64,000 nucleotides of DNA from Asparagopsis taxiformis (taxonomy: Eukaryota > Rhodophyta > Florideophyceae > Bonnemaisoniales > Bonnemaisoniaceae). Positions 30,993 through 40,896 of the stretch are shown one piece after another. Positions within the stretch are counted from its first letter, which is position 1. The number at the start of each line of letters is the position of its first letter. The notes under the pieces were generated by a model. That model made no database searches. It was not told the origin of the DNA and was given only the letters and a program-made list of their open reading frames with translations. A program made the translations under genes and the position numbers. The stretch spans positions 33,321-97,320 of the forward strand of contig JALQPE010002316.1 of NCBI GenBank assembly GCA_030407315.1. The letters are read 5' to 3'.

Positions 30993-31790
30993 ATGCCGCC
31001 GCGTATTGCGAAGAAAGCTCCAAAGCCTCCGGGCCTCCAGAAAACCCGGTCAGCAGCTGCTGTATCGAGTGCCCGACAATCCCGTGCGAAGAAGCGGTCT
31101 GGGCCTACCGGCAGCATTGAACCGCGGTCCGGTAGTCGCAAGACGGACCGGCGCAGAACTGGGGATCCGCAGCGAGAAAGTGAGGAAGGAGGAACGGCGC
31201 GGAGAGAGATGGGGCTTGACCGAGGCAAGCGTGCTCGCAGGGACAGTGAACATCATGATGATGACATGATAGTGGCTCAAAACATGTTGGAATTGCGGCA
31301 GAGTGCTATGGCAAAGGTAGTTCCTCCCGGGTTGGCAGATGCGGAGGTGCTGCAGACGGAGTCCCAGCCGGGGGTTCGCGAGACACTGGAGGCTGTGACC
31401 CCCACTGCGCCAACTATGCCGAGTACATCAGCCCCAGCAGGTAATGCAGTCAGGGACCCGAGGATAGCGGCAAGGGATGTTGTTTCTGAGCAACGTTCAC
31501 AGGATGCCAACTATCATCGGCGGTCAGGTGGTACTGAGGGGAGAGAGCAGCCGGAGTGCGGGCCTCGTCACAACAGACTGTCATTGGTGCCAAATATGCG
31601 CGTAACGCCCCCGCGACGTCAGGCTATTGCCGATGGAGGACATCATAATCCCGATAGCGTGGGAGATGGGGGGACGGTGAGGGCAGAGAGGTTGCATCCG
31701 CCGGAATCCATCGATTTAATGGCGAGTCGCATCAATGCGCAGAAGAAGAAGATCGCGGAGCTGGAAAAAAAGTGTTTAGCCAGGACATAG
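30993..31790 (+). CDS. Upstream ORF of a two-frame coiled-coil gene
   Basis: 265 codons from a clean ATG at 30993. The protein is basic and Arg/Lys/Pro-rich at the N-terminus, low in complexity in the middle, and ends in the first heptads of a coiled coil (KKKIAELEKKC). The stop follows only 18 bases after the slippery-looking A_AAA_AAG at 31766-31772. A -1 shift there would join it in phase to the downstream ORF with the coiled coil continuing. I recognise no family. It sits between the hairpin unit and a Plavaka-like transposase and could be an accessory protein of that transposon. Confidence 0.6.
   Translation: MPPRIAKKAPKPPGLQKTRSAAAVSSARQSRAKKRSGPTGSIEPRSGSRKTDRRRTGDPQRESEEGGTARREMGLDRGKRARRDSEHHDDDMIVAQNMLELRQSAMAKVVPPGLADAEVLQTESQPGVRETLEAVTPTAPTMPSTSAPAGNAVRDPRIAARDVVSEQRSQDANYHRRSGGTEGREQPECGPRHNRLSLVPNMRVTPPRRQAIADGGHHNPDSVGDGGTVRAERLHPPESIDLMASRINAQKKKIAELEKKCLART
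31766..31772 (+). promoter_or_regulatory. Candidate -1 ribosomal frameshift site A_AAA_AAG
   Basis: The heptamer is in the correct phase of the upstream ORF (GAA AAA AAG). A -1 slip leads into the open downstream frame without a stop. No strong downstream pseudoknot was worked out; a one-base indel in an A7 run is the alternative. Confidence 0.4.
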
Positions 31791-33277
31791 CAAACAAGGC
31801 GCTCACCACGGAGATAGTTGCGTTGGAGGCTAAGGTGAAGACTCTGCAGGCGGAAAATGCCAGCCTTACTGCAATTGCGAGAACAGGTAGAATCAGTGAT
31901 CACGGTGGCGGTAAGTCGAAAATACAGAAAGCCATTCCTGTGAAATACCTTGGAGTTCTTAGGGCGGTTGAGGAAAACCTGACAAAGTGGTGCAAGAACG
32001 AGACTATGGAGCTGGACCCTATAGCGGAACAAACGCAGAGACGTTGGACTGGACGTACCATCGAGGTAGAGCCGGTAGAAGGGACACTTTGGAGCGAAAA
32101 CGGTGTAGGATATATTGCTACCCCTCCGGGCTATATCATCAAGAATCTGCAGTGGTATACACCTTCGTACAGAGACGAGAGTGATCTGCTGAATGACTTG
32201 GTGCGACACGTACTGCGTCAAAGTCCGTGGTGTGATGTGTTTTCCGATGAGGAGCAGCGTGTGTGCTGTCAAGAGGCTGTGGCGGGGAGCAAGGAATTGA
32301 AAGTGAAGGTGACGCAGAAACTGTCCGACGTGATGAGTGCACGGAAGCGTAATGCGAGGGACAGATTGTTCGGTTCGCTGGGGTACACGAAATTAATGTC
32401 TAGATGCACGATGCTGACGACGCGAGCTGAGATGGACGAGCGAGAGGATCAAAAGCGCGAAGCGTCTGAGAAGCTTTTGAAACGGGAAAGCAACGGTGAT
32501 TTGGATATGGGGAGGTGGCGAACGGCACCGTTCTCAGAGCTGCGATACAGCAAAGGCATGGTTCCTGACAGCTTCGAAATGGAAGTGAATGGTGATGCAT
32601 GGTTTAACAACCGAGTAGCTGTGAATGTGCTGGACATCTTCAGGGGTTATTCGATACGACCAGAACAAGTAATGGACATAGAGACGAGCATACTAACGCT
32701 GGCGCGCCTGGATGCTTGGCTAGTGACTACTGTGGAGTGTTTGGATGAACCGAAGGGGAAAGGAGGTGCACGGCAGAAGGAGTTTACAAGGCGGTACAGT
32801 CAATATGTGGGGGTAGCTTTTCAGCAATTAGTTGGTATGGTGGTGTACTGCATGTCTTGTCTCCAAGGCTCGCAAGCAAGGGAAGAAACGGACGTTGTCG
32901 AGAGCGAACAGCGGACTAGTGCACAGTCACGGCATGTGTTTGCAAGCCGTACTGTGACGAGAGAGGCTGTTGAAGTGTGGCAAAGCGGAGAGGGGTCTGG
33001 AATTGTTCATGTCGTTGATGATGTAAACCGCTGCTCATCACTTGTTCTAGTGTCCGAGGATTGGATTCAATCGCATATTACGTCAAACCTCGGTGCTGTA
33101 ATGGATTGTGTGATTGCGCAAGGACTAATTGGCGCAGAACTTTTCGTCGTTGACCCATATGCTGGACACCTGAGTGCAAACCTGAATGTCGAAATCAATG
33201 CCCCACAGTATGGGGGCATGGAGCGGCGCCATGCAGCCACTGCTGATAACGGTTTTGGCGTAATGGAGGATGGTTGA
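31772..33277 (+). CDS. Downstream ORF of the coiled-coil gene, unknown function
   Basis: 501 codons. The nominal first codon is GTG at 31772, not a credible eukaryotic start, so expression probably depends on the upstream ORF. It begins with coiled coil (ALTTEIVALEAKVKTLQAEN), followed by a globular part with no motif I can name. The stop is at 33275-33277, only 77 bp from the convergent end of the transposase gene. Position and convergent layout suggest a second gene of the same DNA transposon, comparable to the accessory proteins of CACTA elements. That is inference. Confidence 0.6.
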   Translation: MFSQDIANKALTTEIVALEAKVKTLQAENASLTAIARTGRISDHGGGKSKIQKAIPVKYLGVLRAVEENLTKWCKNETMELDPIAEQTQRRWTGRTIEVEPVEGTLWSENGVGYIATPPGYIIKNLQWYTPSYRDESDLLNDLVRHVLRQSPWCDVFSDEEQRVCCQEAVAGSKELKVKVTQKLSDVMSARKRNARDRLFGSLGYTKLMSRCTMLTTRAEMDEREDQKREASEKLLKRESNGDLDMGRWRTAPFSELRYSKGMVPDSFEMEVNGDAWFNNRVAVNVLDIFRGYSIRPEQVMDIETSILTLARLDAWLVTTVECLDEPKGKGGARQKEFTRRYSQYVGVAFQQLVGMVVYCMSCLQGSQAREETDVVESEQRTSAQSRHVFASRTVTREAVEVWQSGEGSGIVHVVDDVNRCSSLVLVSEDWIQSHITSNLGAVMDCVIAQGLIGAELFVVDPYAGHLSANLNVEINAPQYGGMERRHAATADNGFGVMEDG

Positions 33278-33354
33278 AATTAGTGCAGTAAATGTGACGT
33301 TGACTAGAAGGCTTATCATGTAGTACATTATCAATAGAGTGCTGCGATTTAGAT

Positions 33355-36300
33355 TTATTCTTCTTCATTATCATCTGTGAACTGGTAATCAGTGTTGGTG
33401 TAGAAGCGGTTGAGATAGAAACGGTGGTCCGACCAGTGCATTTGTTTCGTAAATGGCTTGACTGGAAAGTTACTTCGTACGATGTGCACGGTGCCAGATA
33501 TAGTAGATGCAGGAATGAGGTCAAACCAAGGACCACCTGCACTGTGGGATGCAGTGTCATTGCTGTCAACGGATCCGTTGTCCGGGTCCCATGTGGACCA
33601 CTTTAAACAAATGCACCCAAGTGATTTTTCCACAGCGGTTTTTGGGGCAAAGCAGGTCATATACTGAACGAAAGCGAGTTCTACAGGTTGAAACAGGTTT
33701 GGAGACTGCAGGCGTACCAGTGCCAGGACGCGCCCTACCCATATGGTTCTGTAGTCATCGGCAGTTCCGGAGATGACGACAAAGGAGTACTGCGATCTCT
33801 TTGCGGGGCCGAATGATGAAGTTGCAAAGACGCGCTGCTGCTTGTGCCTCGACACGTTTGTGGGGCGAAGCATGCCACTGTGCGGGTCAAAGTCGTCGGC
33901 ATCTGGGACGTACCCTCCCATGACGTAGGCGGACTTTACCACGGTGACGGAAATGTCCATGTCATGTATTGGAGGGCCTTCTGCCGTGGCGCGCAGTCTA
34001 GCGAGGGTGAGGAACGCTTGTGCAGCTGTGTCACCGAGTTGCTGGAATAGCGTTATGGTGCCAGACGGGAACGAGGAGTTGTGCAGAGGCAAAAGAGTGG
34101 CAGGATCGGGCTGTCCGTCGATATCTGCAACGAGGAGGGTTGCATCGGGCAGCAGGGAGGCAAAGTCGTGCAGTGCAACGGTGAATCCGTCGCGAACGAG
34201 TACTGCACCGTCTGTGGGCGATATCATGCGTGCGTTTCCCAATGTGTTCGATGGGGTATGACCAGTTGGAGTGGCCAAGGAGAATTCCATGTGGCGAATA
34301 GTCTCTTCCATGGCTGTGGAGCGCCTTCGAGAGGTTTTCCTATAACTCTGTTTGAACAGAAGATGCGAGTGTTCGTAGGGGCCTGCATCAATGTGTTCCA
34401 GGGCGCCATATCTCTGCAAGTCACCGGGAAGATGGTCTAGAAGATGGAACTTGAAAGTTTTGAGACCTGTGGTGTGGAATGGGCCGAGGGTGGAGAGCAT
34501 TGATTGTTTGAAATAGGAAATGGAGTTCTGGAGGCTTTCTAGTTCGGCGGCAGTCCAGTGCTTGATGCGACCGCGTTTCATGACCCATGCGACGAGGTCA
34601 GAGTATTGCGTGCAGATGGAAGTGAGGGGGGCTGTCTCTACTTCGTCACAGCATGTGTCAATGAATGCTGCGATGAAAGGGAACACCATGTCGACATGGT
34701 GATAGTCTTTGGCTGCGAGCATGCCGCGTATGCCGTCCTCCGTGAAGAGGCCGTTCAAATTGGTGCCCTTCTCACCCTTGGAGAAGTCGACATGAAGACC
34801 GGTGATGTAGTAGTCGCGTTCGATAGCGGACAGAATGCTGTTTGAGCCGGCGAGGATGGATTTTTTCACCTTCTTGAAGGTGCGAGGTGTCCCGGAATGG
34901 GAGGCAGTGGTGGTGGTGAGGTCTGGGGAGCTGAGGCGGTGGACAATGCACTGTTTGATGAGCTTTGAGATGCCGAGGTGGAGATTGTGCAGAGGCTCGA
35001 AGGAGAAAATGTTGTAGGGGTCTAGGGGACTGTTGGTGGGTAAAAGAGCGGTCGATTCGAGGACAGAGTGTTGTTCGAGGAGGGAGAGAGCTTCGAGCGG
35101 AGCAGTTGTATGCTCCTGAGCGCTCTCTTGGCGTGCAGAGCGTGTATCATCGAGGGAGCGGGGCTGGTGTGGCGCGGTGGATTCAAGTTGAGTGGCGGGG
35201 ATGTAGCAGCGGTGGCAGGGATGTGTGGTGGTAGTGCTGTTGCGAGTGCATGACAGCTCTTTGGCCTCTGGAAAGTCGCAGCAATAATTGGCTAGGATGG
35301 GAAAGCATTGGCGGGCAGTTGCAGTGGAGTCTGTGCAGGGGAACCCGGAAGAGAACGCGGTGGATAGGGACGAAAACACTTTTTCGAGTGCTTTATGAAG
35401 AATATCAATTTTGCGAGCGCGACTAGCAGAACTAGAGGTTGTCGGCATTTCATCACCGAACAAGGCGTTGGACGAAGGGTTAACAATGTACGGAAGATAC
35501 CCGACGATGGTGAGGCCGGTACGGATGCAGTGGCGACGGAGGGGGGCGGAGAAGTTGAGCAGTGTGACGTGTATGGGGTATGCGACGATTGCGGAGCTCT
35601 TGAGGCTTGTGCTGCTCTTGTCGGAGTACACTTGGAGGAGGCCGGCAAAGGAGGAAGGTGTGGGATCAGTTTCCTCTGCCCATACGACCTGTGGATCTTC
35701 CGAGAGCTGCACGCGCTGTCTAGTAACCTGGTGCAGCGTTTTCGCGAATTCTGTGTGTAGGGGATGAGAAAATATTGCGGTGCCGTCTGGGGCGGTCTGT
35801 GGGGAGGGGTGGAAGAGAGTATTTTGGTCGTTAGCCAGTGCTAACTGCCTGCGGAGCATGTCGACTGGGTCGCGGAGGTACAGCTGTGCCGAGTACTTAC
35901 CAGTTTTGTCTGGAATGATGTGGCTCTTGTAACCTTCGGTGCGGAAATGTGTTTCGACCATGGAAGCGGTAACGTGGCGACATTCTTCTACGGTGCGAAC
36001 GGCGCTGTTGAACTTTTCTAGGGAGAATGCGGGGTCTTGTAGGATGGTGATGACTTCGCTCACGCGGCCAGCGCCGGCCTTGTACTCGAGGGTTGTGAGA
36101 CTGGCGGCGAGGGATTGCACGAGGAGGTCTGCGCGGGAGGGGGTTGAGGTTGGTGGCAGTGGAGCGTCACAGGGTGAGTCGCTGGAGGAAGCACGACCAG
36201 ATTCTGGGTCTGGGGAGCTGGGTTGCGGGGAATCATGGTCGCCGTTTCGAGCAGGCTCATGGGTGACGGCAGGGACACGAGCGTTGTTGAAATGTTGGGG

Positions 36301-36396
36301 AGAGGGGTTGAAACGGTAGCGACACGTTCGCTCATGCAGCGCGAGCGCATAAGCATCTACGCAGTAGTAGAAGCACCCTTCATACTTGCATTCCAT
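33355..36396 (-). CDS. CACTA/Plavaka-like DDE transposase
   Basis: An intact 1,013-codon ORF with a clean ATG. A Cys/His zinc-finger-like start (C at 3 and 8, then HERTC) is followed by a Ser/Pro-rich linker. Further on are QVYSDKSSTS (about 255; candidate first Asp) with VGYLPYIV, then CCDFPEA (about 375; candidate second Asp), the zinc-like CHRCYIP (about 395) and EPLHNLHLGISKLIKQC (about 470). This succession (D-K-T-like start, GYLP, D-P-x-A, paired Cys, H-x-x-x-G helix) is the pattern of Plavaka/Tnp2-type transposases, which cut and paste TIR elements. The third acidic residue was not located. Its right flank is a direct copy of the element end at 21118-24010. Confidence 0.65.
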   Translation of the reverse strand: MECKYEGCFYYCVDAYALALHERTCRYRFNPSPQHFNNARVPAVTHEPARNGDHDSPQPSSPDPESGRASSSDSPCDAPLPPTSTPSRADLLVQSLAASLTTLEYKAGAGRVSEVITILQDPAFSLEKFNSAVRTVEECRHVTASMVETHFRTEGYKSHIIPDKTGKYSAQLYLRDPVDMLRRQLALANDQNTLFHPSPQTAPDGTAIFSHPLHTEFAKTLHQVTRQRVQLSEDPQVVWAEETDPTPSSFAGLLQVYSDKSSTSLKSSAIVAYPIHVTLLNFSAPLRRHCIRTGLTIVGYLPYIVNPSSNALFGDEMPTTSSSASRARKIDILHKALEKVFSSLSTAFSSGFPCTDSTATARQCFPILANYCCDFPEAKELSCTRNSTTTTHPCHRCYIPATQLESTAPHQPRSLDDTRSARQESAQEHTTAPLEALSLLEQHSVLESTALLPTNSPLDPYNIFSFEPLHNLHLGISKLIKQCIVHRLSSPDLTTTTASHSGTPRTFKKVKKSILAGSNSILSAIERDYYITGLHVDFSKGEKGTNLNGLFTEDGIRGMLAAKDYHHVDMVFPFIAAFIDTCCDEVETAPLTSICTQYSDLVAWVMKRGRIKHWTAAELESLQNSISYFKQSMLSTLGPFHTTGLKTFKFHLLDHLPGDLQRYGALEHIDAGPYEHSHLLFKQSYRKTSRRRSTAMEETIRHMEFSLATPTGHTPSNTLGNARMISPTDGAVLVRDGFTVALHDFASLLPDATLLVADIDGQPDPATLLPLHNSSFPSGTITLFQQLGDTAAQAFLTLARLRATAEGPPIHDMDISVTVVKSAYVMGGYVPDADDFDPHSGMLRPTNVSRHKQQRVFATSSFGPAKRSQYSFVVISGTADDYRTIWVGRVLALVRLQSPNLFQPVELAFVQYMTCFAPKTAVEKSLGCICLKWSTWDPDNGSVDSNDTASHSAGGPWFDLIPASTISGTVHIVRSNFPVKPFTKQMHWSDHRFYLNRFYTNTDYQFTDDNEEE

Positions 36397-36844
36397 GTCG
36401 AGTTTTGACGCAAAAGGGAGGATTGCGAGCTGAACAGGGGAGACTGTGCCGTCCAGATGCGACCAATTTTATTTTTGTGGTGCTTTCGAGACTTGGAATG
36501 TAACGTGTTCGTAGTTTTGTGGGTAGTAGTTTTGTGCTCACTCCAGCTGACATCCCAACGGTGGAATTTAACCGAGAGTTCAATCATTTCCAACTGTTAC
36601 ATCACATTGCGTGCTGGCAACGTGTGCATGGAAGGACGAACGACTGCCCTGGGAGATGAATTTTCAATTAATTCATTTGTAATAATAAACTTTTTTATTT
36701 CCGAACTTCGTGGAATCTGAATGTGCTTTACAGCGGATATGCCACGGATCATGTAAGGAAAGCAAATGGATTCTCATATATATGATTATATGTTTATATT
36801 CGTTGTTCTCGATCCGGATCTCATTGTTCGGGGAATCAGAGACC

Positions 36845-36970
36845 ATGGCTTGGGCCATACTCAATCTCACTGCCGGCGATGATTTCGAGTATGCACAGCA
36901 AGACTTAAGCGGACGCAGAAAGCTGTCCGGTCGACGCCGCAGGCTCCACTCCGCCCTCATCACCGACTGA
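36845..36970 (+). CDS. Small conserved ORF in the element end
   Basis: 41 codons from ATG at 36845 (MAWAILNL start, Arg-rich SGRRRRL end). The copy at 21498 keeps the same length and most residues but has an internal TGA. It may be the first exon of a transcript continuing into the splice-like array, or chance. Function unknown. Confidence 0.3.
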   Translation: MAWAILNLTAGDDFEYAQQDLSGRRKLSGRRRRLHSALITD

Positions 36971-36993
36971 GATTCTTTGACCGCCTTTGCTTT

Positions 36994-37031
36994 GTACGTG
37001 TGCGAATCTTGATCAAGATTCGCGCACGTAC
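36994..37031. repeat. Near-perfect short hairpin in copy B
   Basis: CGTGTGCGAATCTT pairs with AAGATTCGCGCACG around GATC, with one mismatch. It lies at the beginning of the tandem array, as does the unrelated hairpin of copy A. Confidence 0.7.
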
Positions 37032-37059
37032 CTTCGTTCCATCCTCTACCCTCGAGGGT

Positions 37060-38090
37060 ATGCATTGAGGGAAGCGTGGGTTTTGAGTCTGACTATTTCC
37101 GTTGATGCGATATTTTTCATTGGAAGCCTGTTGACTCATGGTGTGTATTGAGCGGAGGATGGAAGAGAGGTACGTGAAGTTTTGAAAGTATGCTGCGAGG
37201 GAAGGTTGGTTTTGAGTCTGACTGTTGTGGTTGATTCCGATGTTGTGTAGATGATGCAGGAATGTTGATGACGGAAGGTAAGTTTCATTGAGTGCCAAGA
37301 TGTGCTTTGCGAAGATATGGACTGCTGACTATGATTATTATTCATTGCAAGGTTTTTGGATCATGGTTTGTATTGTGTGTAGGATGGATGAGAGGTACAT
37401 TTGCGAGTTCTCAGGGTATGTAGCGAGGGAAACGTTGGTTTTCAATCTGACTGTTGCGATTGATTCCGATGTTGCGTAGGTGATGGAGGAATAGTGATGA
37501 CGGAAGGTAAGTCACATTGGGCGCCCAGACCGGTTGTGCGAAGATGCGGAATGCTGACTACTTTTCTTGGCTACACGATTACGTGATTTATGGTTTTTAT
37601 TGTGTGCAGGATGGAACAGGTAAGGTAAGTGTGCGAGTTTTGAAAGTAAGCAGCGAGGGAAGGTTGGTTTTGAGTCTGACTATTTCCGTTGATGCGATAT
37701 TTTTCATTGGAAGCCTATTGAGTCATGGTGTGTATTGTGTGGAGCGAAGGTAAGTGTGCGAGTTTTGAAAGTAAGCAGCGAGGGAAGGTTGGTTTTGAGT
37801 CTGACTGTTGTGGTTGATTCCGATGTTGTGTAGATGATGCAGGAATGTTGATGACAGAAGGTAAGTTTCACTGAGCACCAAGACTTGTTTTGCGAAGATA
37901 TGGACTGCTGACTTTGATTATTCATTGCAAGGTTTTTGGATCATGGTTTGTATTTTGTGTAGGATGGATGAGAGAGGTAAGTAAGGGAGTTTCTAGGATA
38001 TCTGTCGTGGTAAGCGTTGCTTTTGAATCTGACTGTTGGGGTTGATGTTTTGTATGTGATGCAGGAGTGGTGAAGCAGGAACGGCAGGAC
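37060..38090 (+). repeat. Tandem splice-like cassette array, copy B
   Basis: Same architecture as 21880-23110. The 27-nt segments lie at 37251-37277, 37480-37506 and 37834-37860, each preceded by GTAG and followed by GTAAGT. CTGAC words lie 30-40 nt upstream of each. Shorter segments after TGTGTAG or TGTGCAG (about 37381 and 37611) alternate with them. Unit spacing alternates between about 230 and 355 bp. Confidence 0.6.
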
Positions 38091-38404
38091 TGAAGGAGAG
38101 TGAAGAAGGGATGTAGGAAGATGGGGAATGAAGCTGTGAGGTGTTTCTGGTATGTGTATATTTTCGGGCATACGATAGAAGTGAGAGTGGTTTCAAGTGG
38201 TGTAAGATTTTGCTGACCATGTTCATGTTTGATGTCTTGATGATTTAATGGGCTGGGGTGGTGTCGAGGAAAGCGGGGATGGAATTGGGAAGGAGCGGAT
38301 TTTTGTAATCTAGGTCGTGAGGGTTCTTGAAGTATGTGCGGATGGTGGTGCATGGCGTTCGGATGGTAGGGAGAACGCGATAGTGAGGGAGATGGGTGAT
38401 CGAC

Positions 38405-38550
38405 GATATGCTGACAGGTATTTTGTATTCTGGCTGGATACGTATTTCGTATTCTGGCTGGATACATATTCCGTATTCTGGCTGGATACGTATTTCCTAT
38501 TCTAACCGGGTATTTATTTCCTATTCTGACCAGATATGTATTCCCTATTC
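38405..38550 (+). repeat. 24-nt tandem repeat, copy B
   Basis: Five to six units, close to the array at 23447-23592 and with the same order of variant units, showing that the array predates the duplication of the element end. Confidence 0.8.
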
Positions 38551-38675
38551 TAGAGAGACGTATTGTATACGAGCAGTTTCCTAAATGAGAGAATAAAATA
38601 CGGTCCGATATGGGCCCTGAATTTACCATCCGCTGTAATTTCTTCCCTCCCGGTTTTCGCTGATATATTGTATAC

Positions 38676-38913
38676 TGGATGTCGGGTCCTAGTATTCCGC
38701 CATATGTACTAGAGAAAGTGGACGTCCGCATCTAAATTCCGCCATTTGTACTAGAGAAAGTGGACGTCGGGTTCTAGTAAATCAGGTACTAGAGAAACTG
38801 GACGTCGGGTCCACTTTCCGCCAAACTAGAGAAAGTGGACGTCCGCTCCAAAAATTTTTTTTTTTTTGGACGCGGACGTTCATTTGTTCTAGTAAATCTC
38901 GGGCCGACTAGGA
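38676..38913. repeat. Subterminal repeats and hairpin, copy B
   Basis: Two to three GGATGTCGGGTCCTAGT / ACTAGAGAAAGTGGACGTC units, then the AT-rich inverted repeat (TCCAAAAA/TTTTTGGA, about 38845-38880) and CTAGTA words. Confidence 0.7.
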
Positions 38914-39510
38914 GTACTGTAGTGTAGTAGGTGACAGCGGACATACTGCGAGGTAGTGTATTTTATTGCCTGTGGAAGCGAGTGGGGACAGTAAATTATG
39001 ATGTCTGACGCAATGTGTGAAAGCAATGAAATGAGCTGCTGATAGTCTCTGGAAAAAGCTGCCTGATAGTACTCCTTTATGATACGAAAAGTGCTACCGT
39101 ACCGTGCTACTTGCCGTGGTGGAAAGTGCTGCCGTGCTCTACTACTTGCGTATGTGTAAATCACTGCCACGCTGTACTGCTCCAGGATATGTGAACTGCT
39201 GCCCCACAGCACTACAAAAGTAGTAGATTTTGATGTATTATAGAGCTGTCCAGATCAGCGTAAAGTACTGTCTGATAGTGTTGTACTCGACAGGGGCATA
39301 GGACAGTACCAGTTACTGCCTGTGGCAGTGCAGTGTACTACCTGGAAGTGCTACCTGTGGCAGTACATTTCACTACCTGGAACTAGTGCTTGAGACTGTA
39401 CAATTTACTGCCGGGAAGTCTATACTGAACCAGTAAATTGTAGTGCCTGGCGGTACTGACTCGGACAGAACGGGAAAGTAGTAGAATATGATGCCTAGGG
39501 TAATACTTTC
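38914..39510. repeat. Subterminal repeat field
   Basis: Dozens of short words of the type TACTGCCTG, GCAGT, AGTGCTACC and CAGTA-AT-TACTG occur in both orientations. Such fields near the ends of CACTA-type elements bind transposase. The word set differs from the GGACGTCC set of the neighbouring family, so the two families are distinct. Confidence 0.65.
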
Positions 39511-40896
39511 TAGTGCCTACAATTGATGTTCAGGACGATAGAATGAGGTGGAAATGCCATTCCAGCCGCATGTTCAGGCATCTGGCTACGAAATGTCGGG
39601 CAGAATGGAGTATCTCTCTCGGTGGTCTTCATAGAAGTGTGTAGGGATAACCAAGTGTGATCTAAAAGGATGTCAGAATTTTTATGTAGCAAGGACAACG
39701 ATGCCTGAAGGAATGTTTCAGTTCTATCATTAGACTAGACTACACATCAAATCGAACTATCGTATCTAAAATCTTACTATCTCTACAGCCAGGACTATTG
39801 TGCAAGCAAATCGAGTTCCTTACTCTTTCAAAATTACATGTGATGTTCAGACAGGAGGGCAATAAACAACATTACAGATGATTTGCAACAGGTCAACATT
39901 CGGATATAGAAAAGTATTGTAAAGGATGAGAAGAAAATGAGTATGTACGGAATGAACAAACTTACCATCATTGAACTATTTTTGCGTGCAAAGGTATTCG
40001 TTGTAGGTTGGAATGACGAAAGCTTGCAAGCTTTCTCCATGCCAACCTACAAGCAATACCTATGCCAGAAGCATTTTCAATCAATAGACTAGAATAGGAC
40101 CAGCGAAAAACGATATTTATGGTTAGTGCACTATCTTTCATGGAAAGCATGTGGAAAGAAATGAGAGAGGGGAAAGATACCTACTCGACAACGTACCAGC
40201 CTTACCTGTCATCTTCATGATACCCGGATGATGAAATGCCTATACGTCGCGCATCAACAGCCTTCAATAGACAGCTCATCCACTCATAATGACCTCGTCG
40301 TAACTGGAAGGCAGATGATTTGGCAGACGATGATGTGGCAGATGATTTGGCAGCGGATGATCTGTCAAATTTTCTGGACGTGATAAATTAGCAGAAATAG
40401 AAATCATGCCCCTACGCAATGTCAAACCAACCTAAAAGTCTTGGTAATGATGTTTAGCTGCATACTGAAGGAGAAACATCGAATAAATGCTGCAAATTAG
40501 AGTAGTAGACAATCCGAAAGAGAATTGCAACCGTGTTCTCATCTATATATAGTTTATTACCATAACAAGATTACTATTGAGGCCTATTATACCATGTACT
40601 GAAGCTAAATTGTAAATGATTCGTGTATTTCATTCAGAAAAGGAAGCAGGAATCGATGGAGGCATGAAAGCTCGCTGAAGAACCCAACATGGGAAATCAA
40701 GTCACCTGTTCCTTGAGTTAGGTAGGACACTAGTCAGTGTGAAGTTTTCGATAAGATATAACGGTAAGAAAATATAGGTACCATAAACTATTACAGTGGC
40801 CTGGTTAAAAAGAGACGGATACCATCTTATTAGTTGCCTACTAGTTGACACTAATCCACAATTTGTGTAAGATTCTCTCGAATCCAAAGAGAAGAG
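39511..40896. other. AT-rich leader of the second CACTA-like element
   Basis: No assignable gene. A long hairpin (AGGTTGG...GAAAGCTTGCAAGCTTTC...CCAACCT) lies at about 40002-40047. A short GATGATTTGGCAGA-type tandem repeat lies at about 40310-40370. Confidence 0.45.

Larger units (their letters stand above)
36470..38913 (+). repeat. Element right end, copy B (truncated)
   Basis: Diverged direct copy of 21118-24010 with all landmarks in order. It is adjacent to the start of the Plavaka-like transposase, so it is likely that element's own terminus. It stops after GCCGACTAGGA at 38913, where copy A continues for about 35-50 bp to its 31-bp terminal repeat. The next element starts at that point. 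Confidence 0.75.

Noticed and set aside
36470..38913. The duplicated ends 21118-24010 and 36470-38913 as LTRs of one large retroelement
   Set aside because: They lack TG...CA ends, a primer-binding site and any retroelement genes between them; they carry subterminal repeats and one an inverted terminus, fitting a DNA transposon end.
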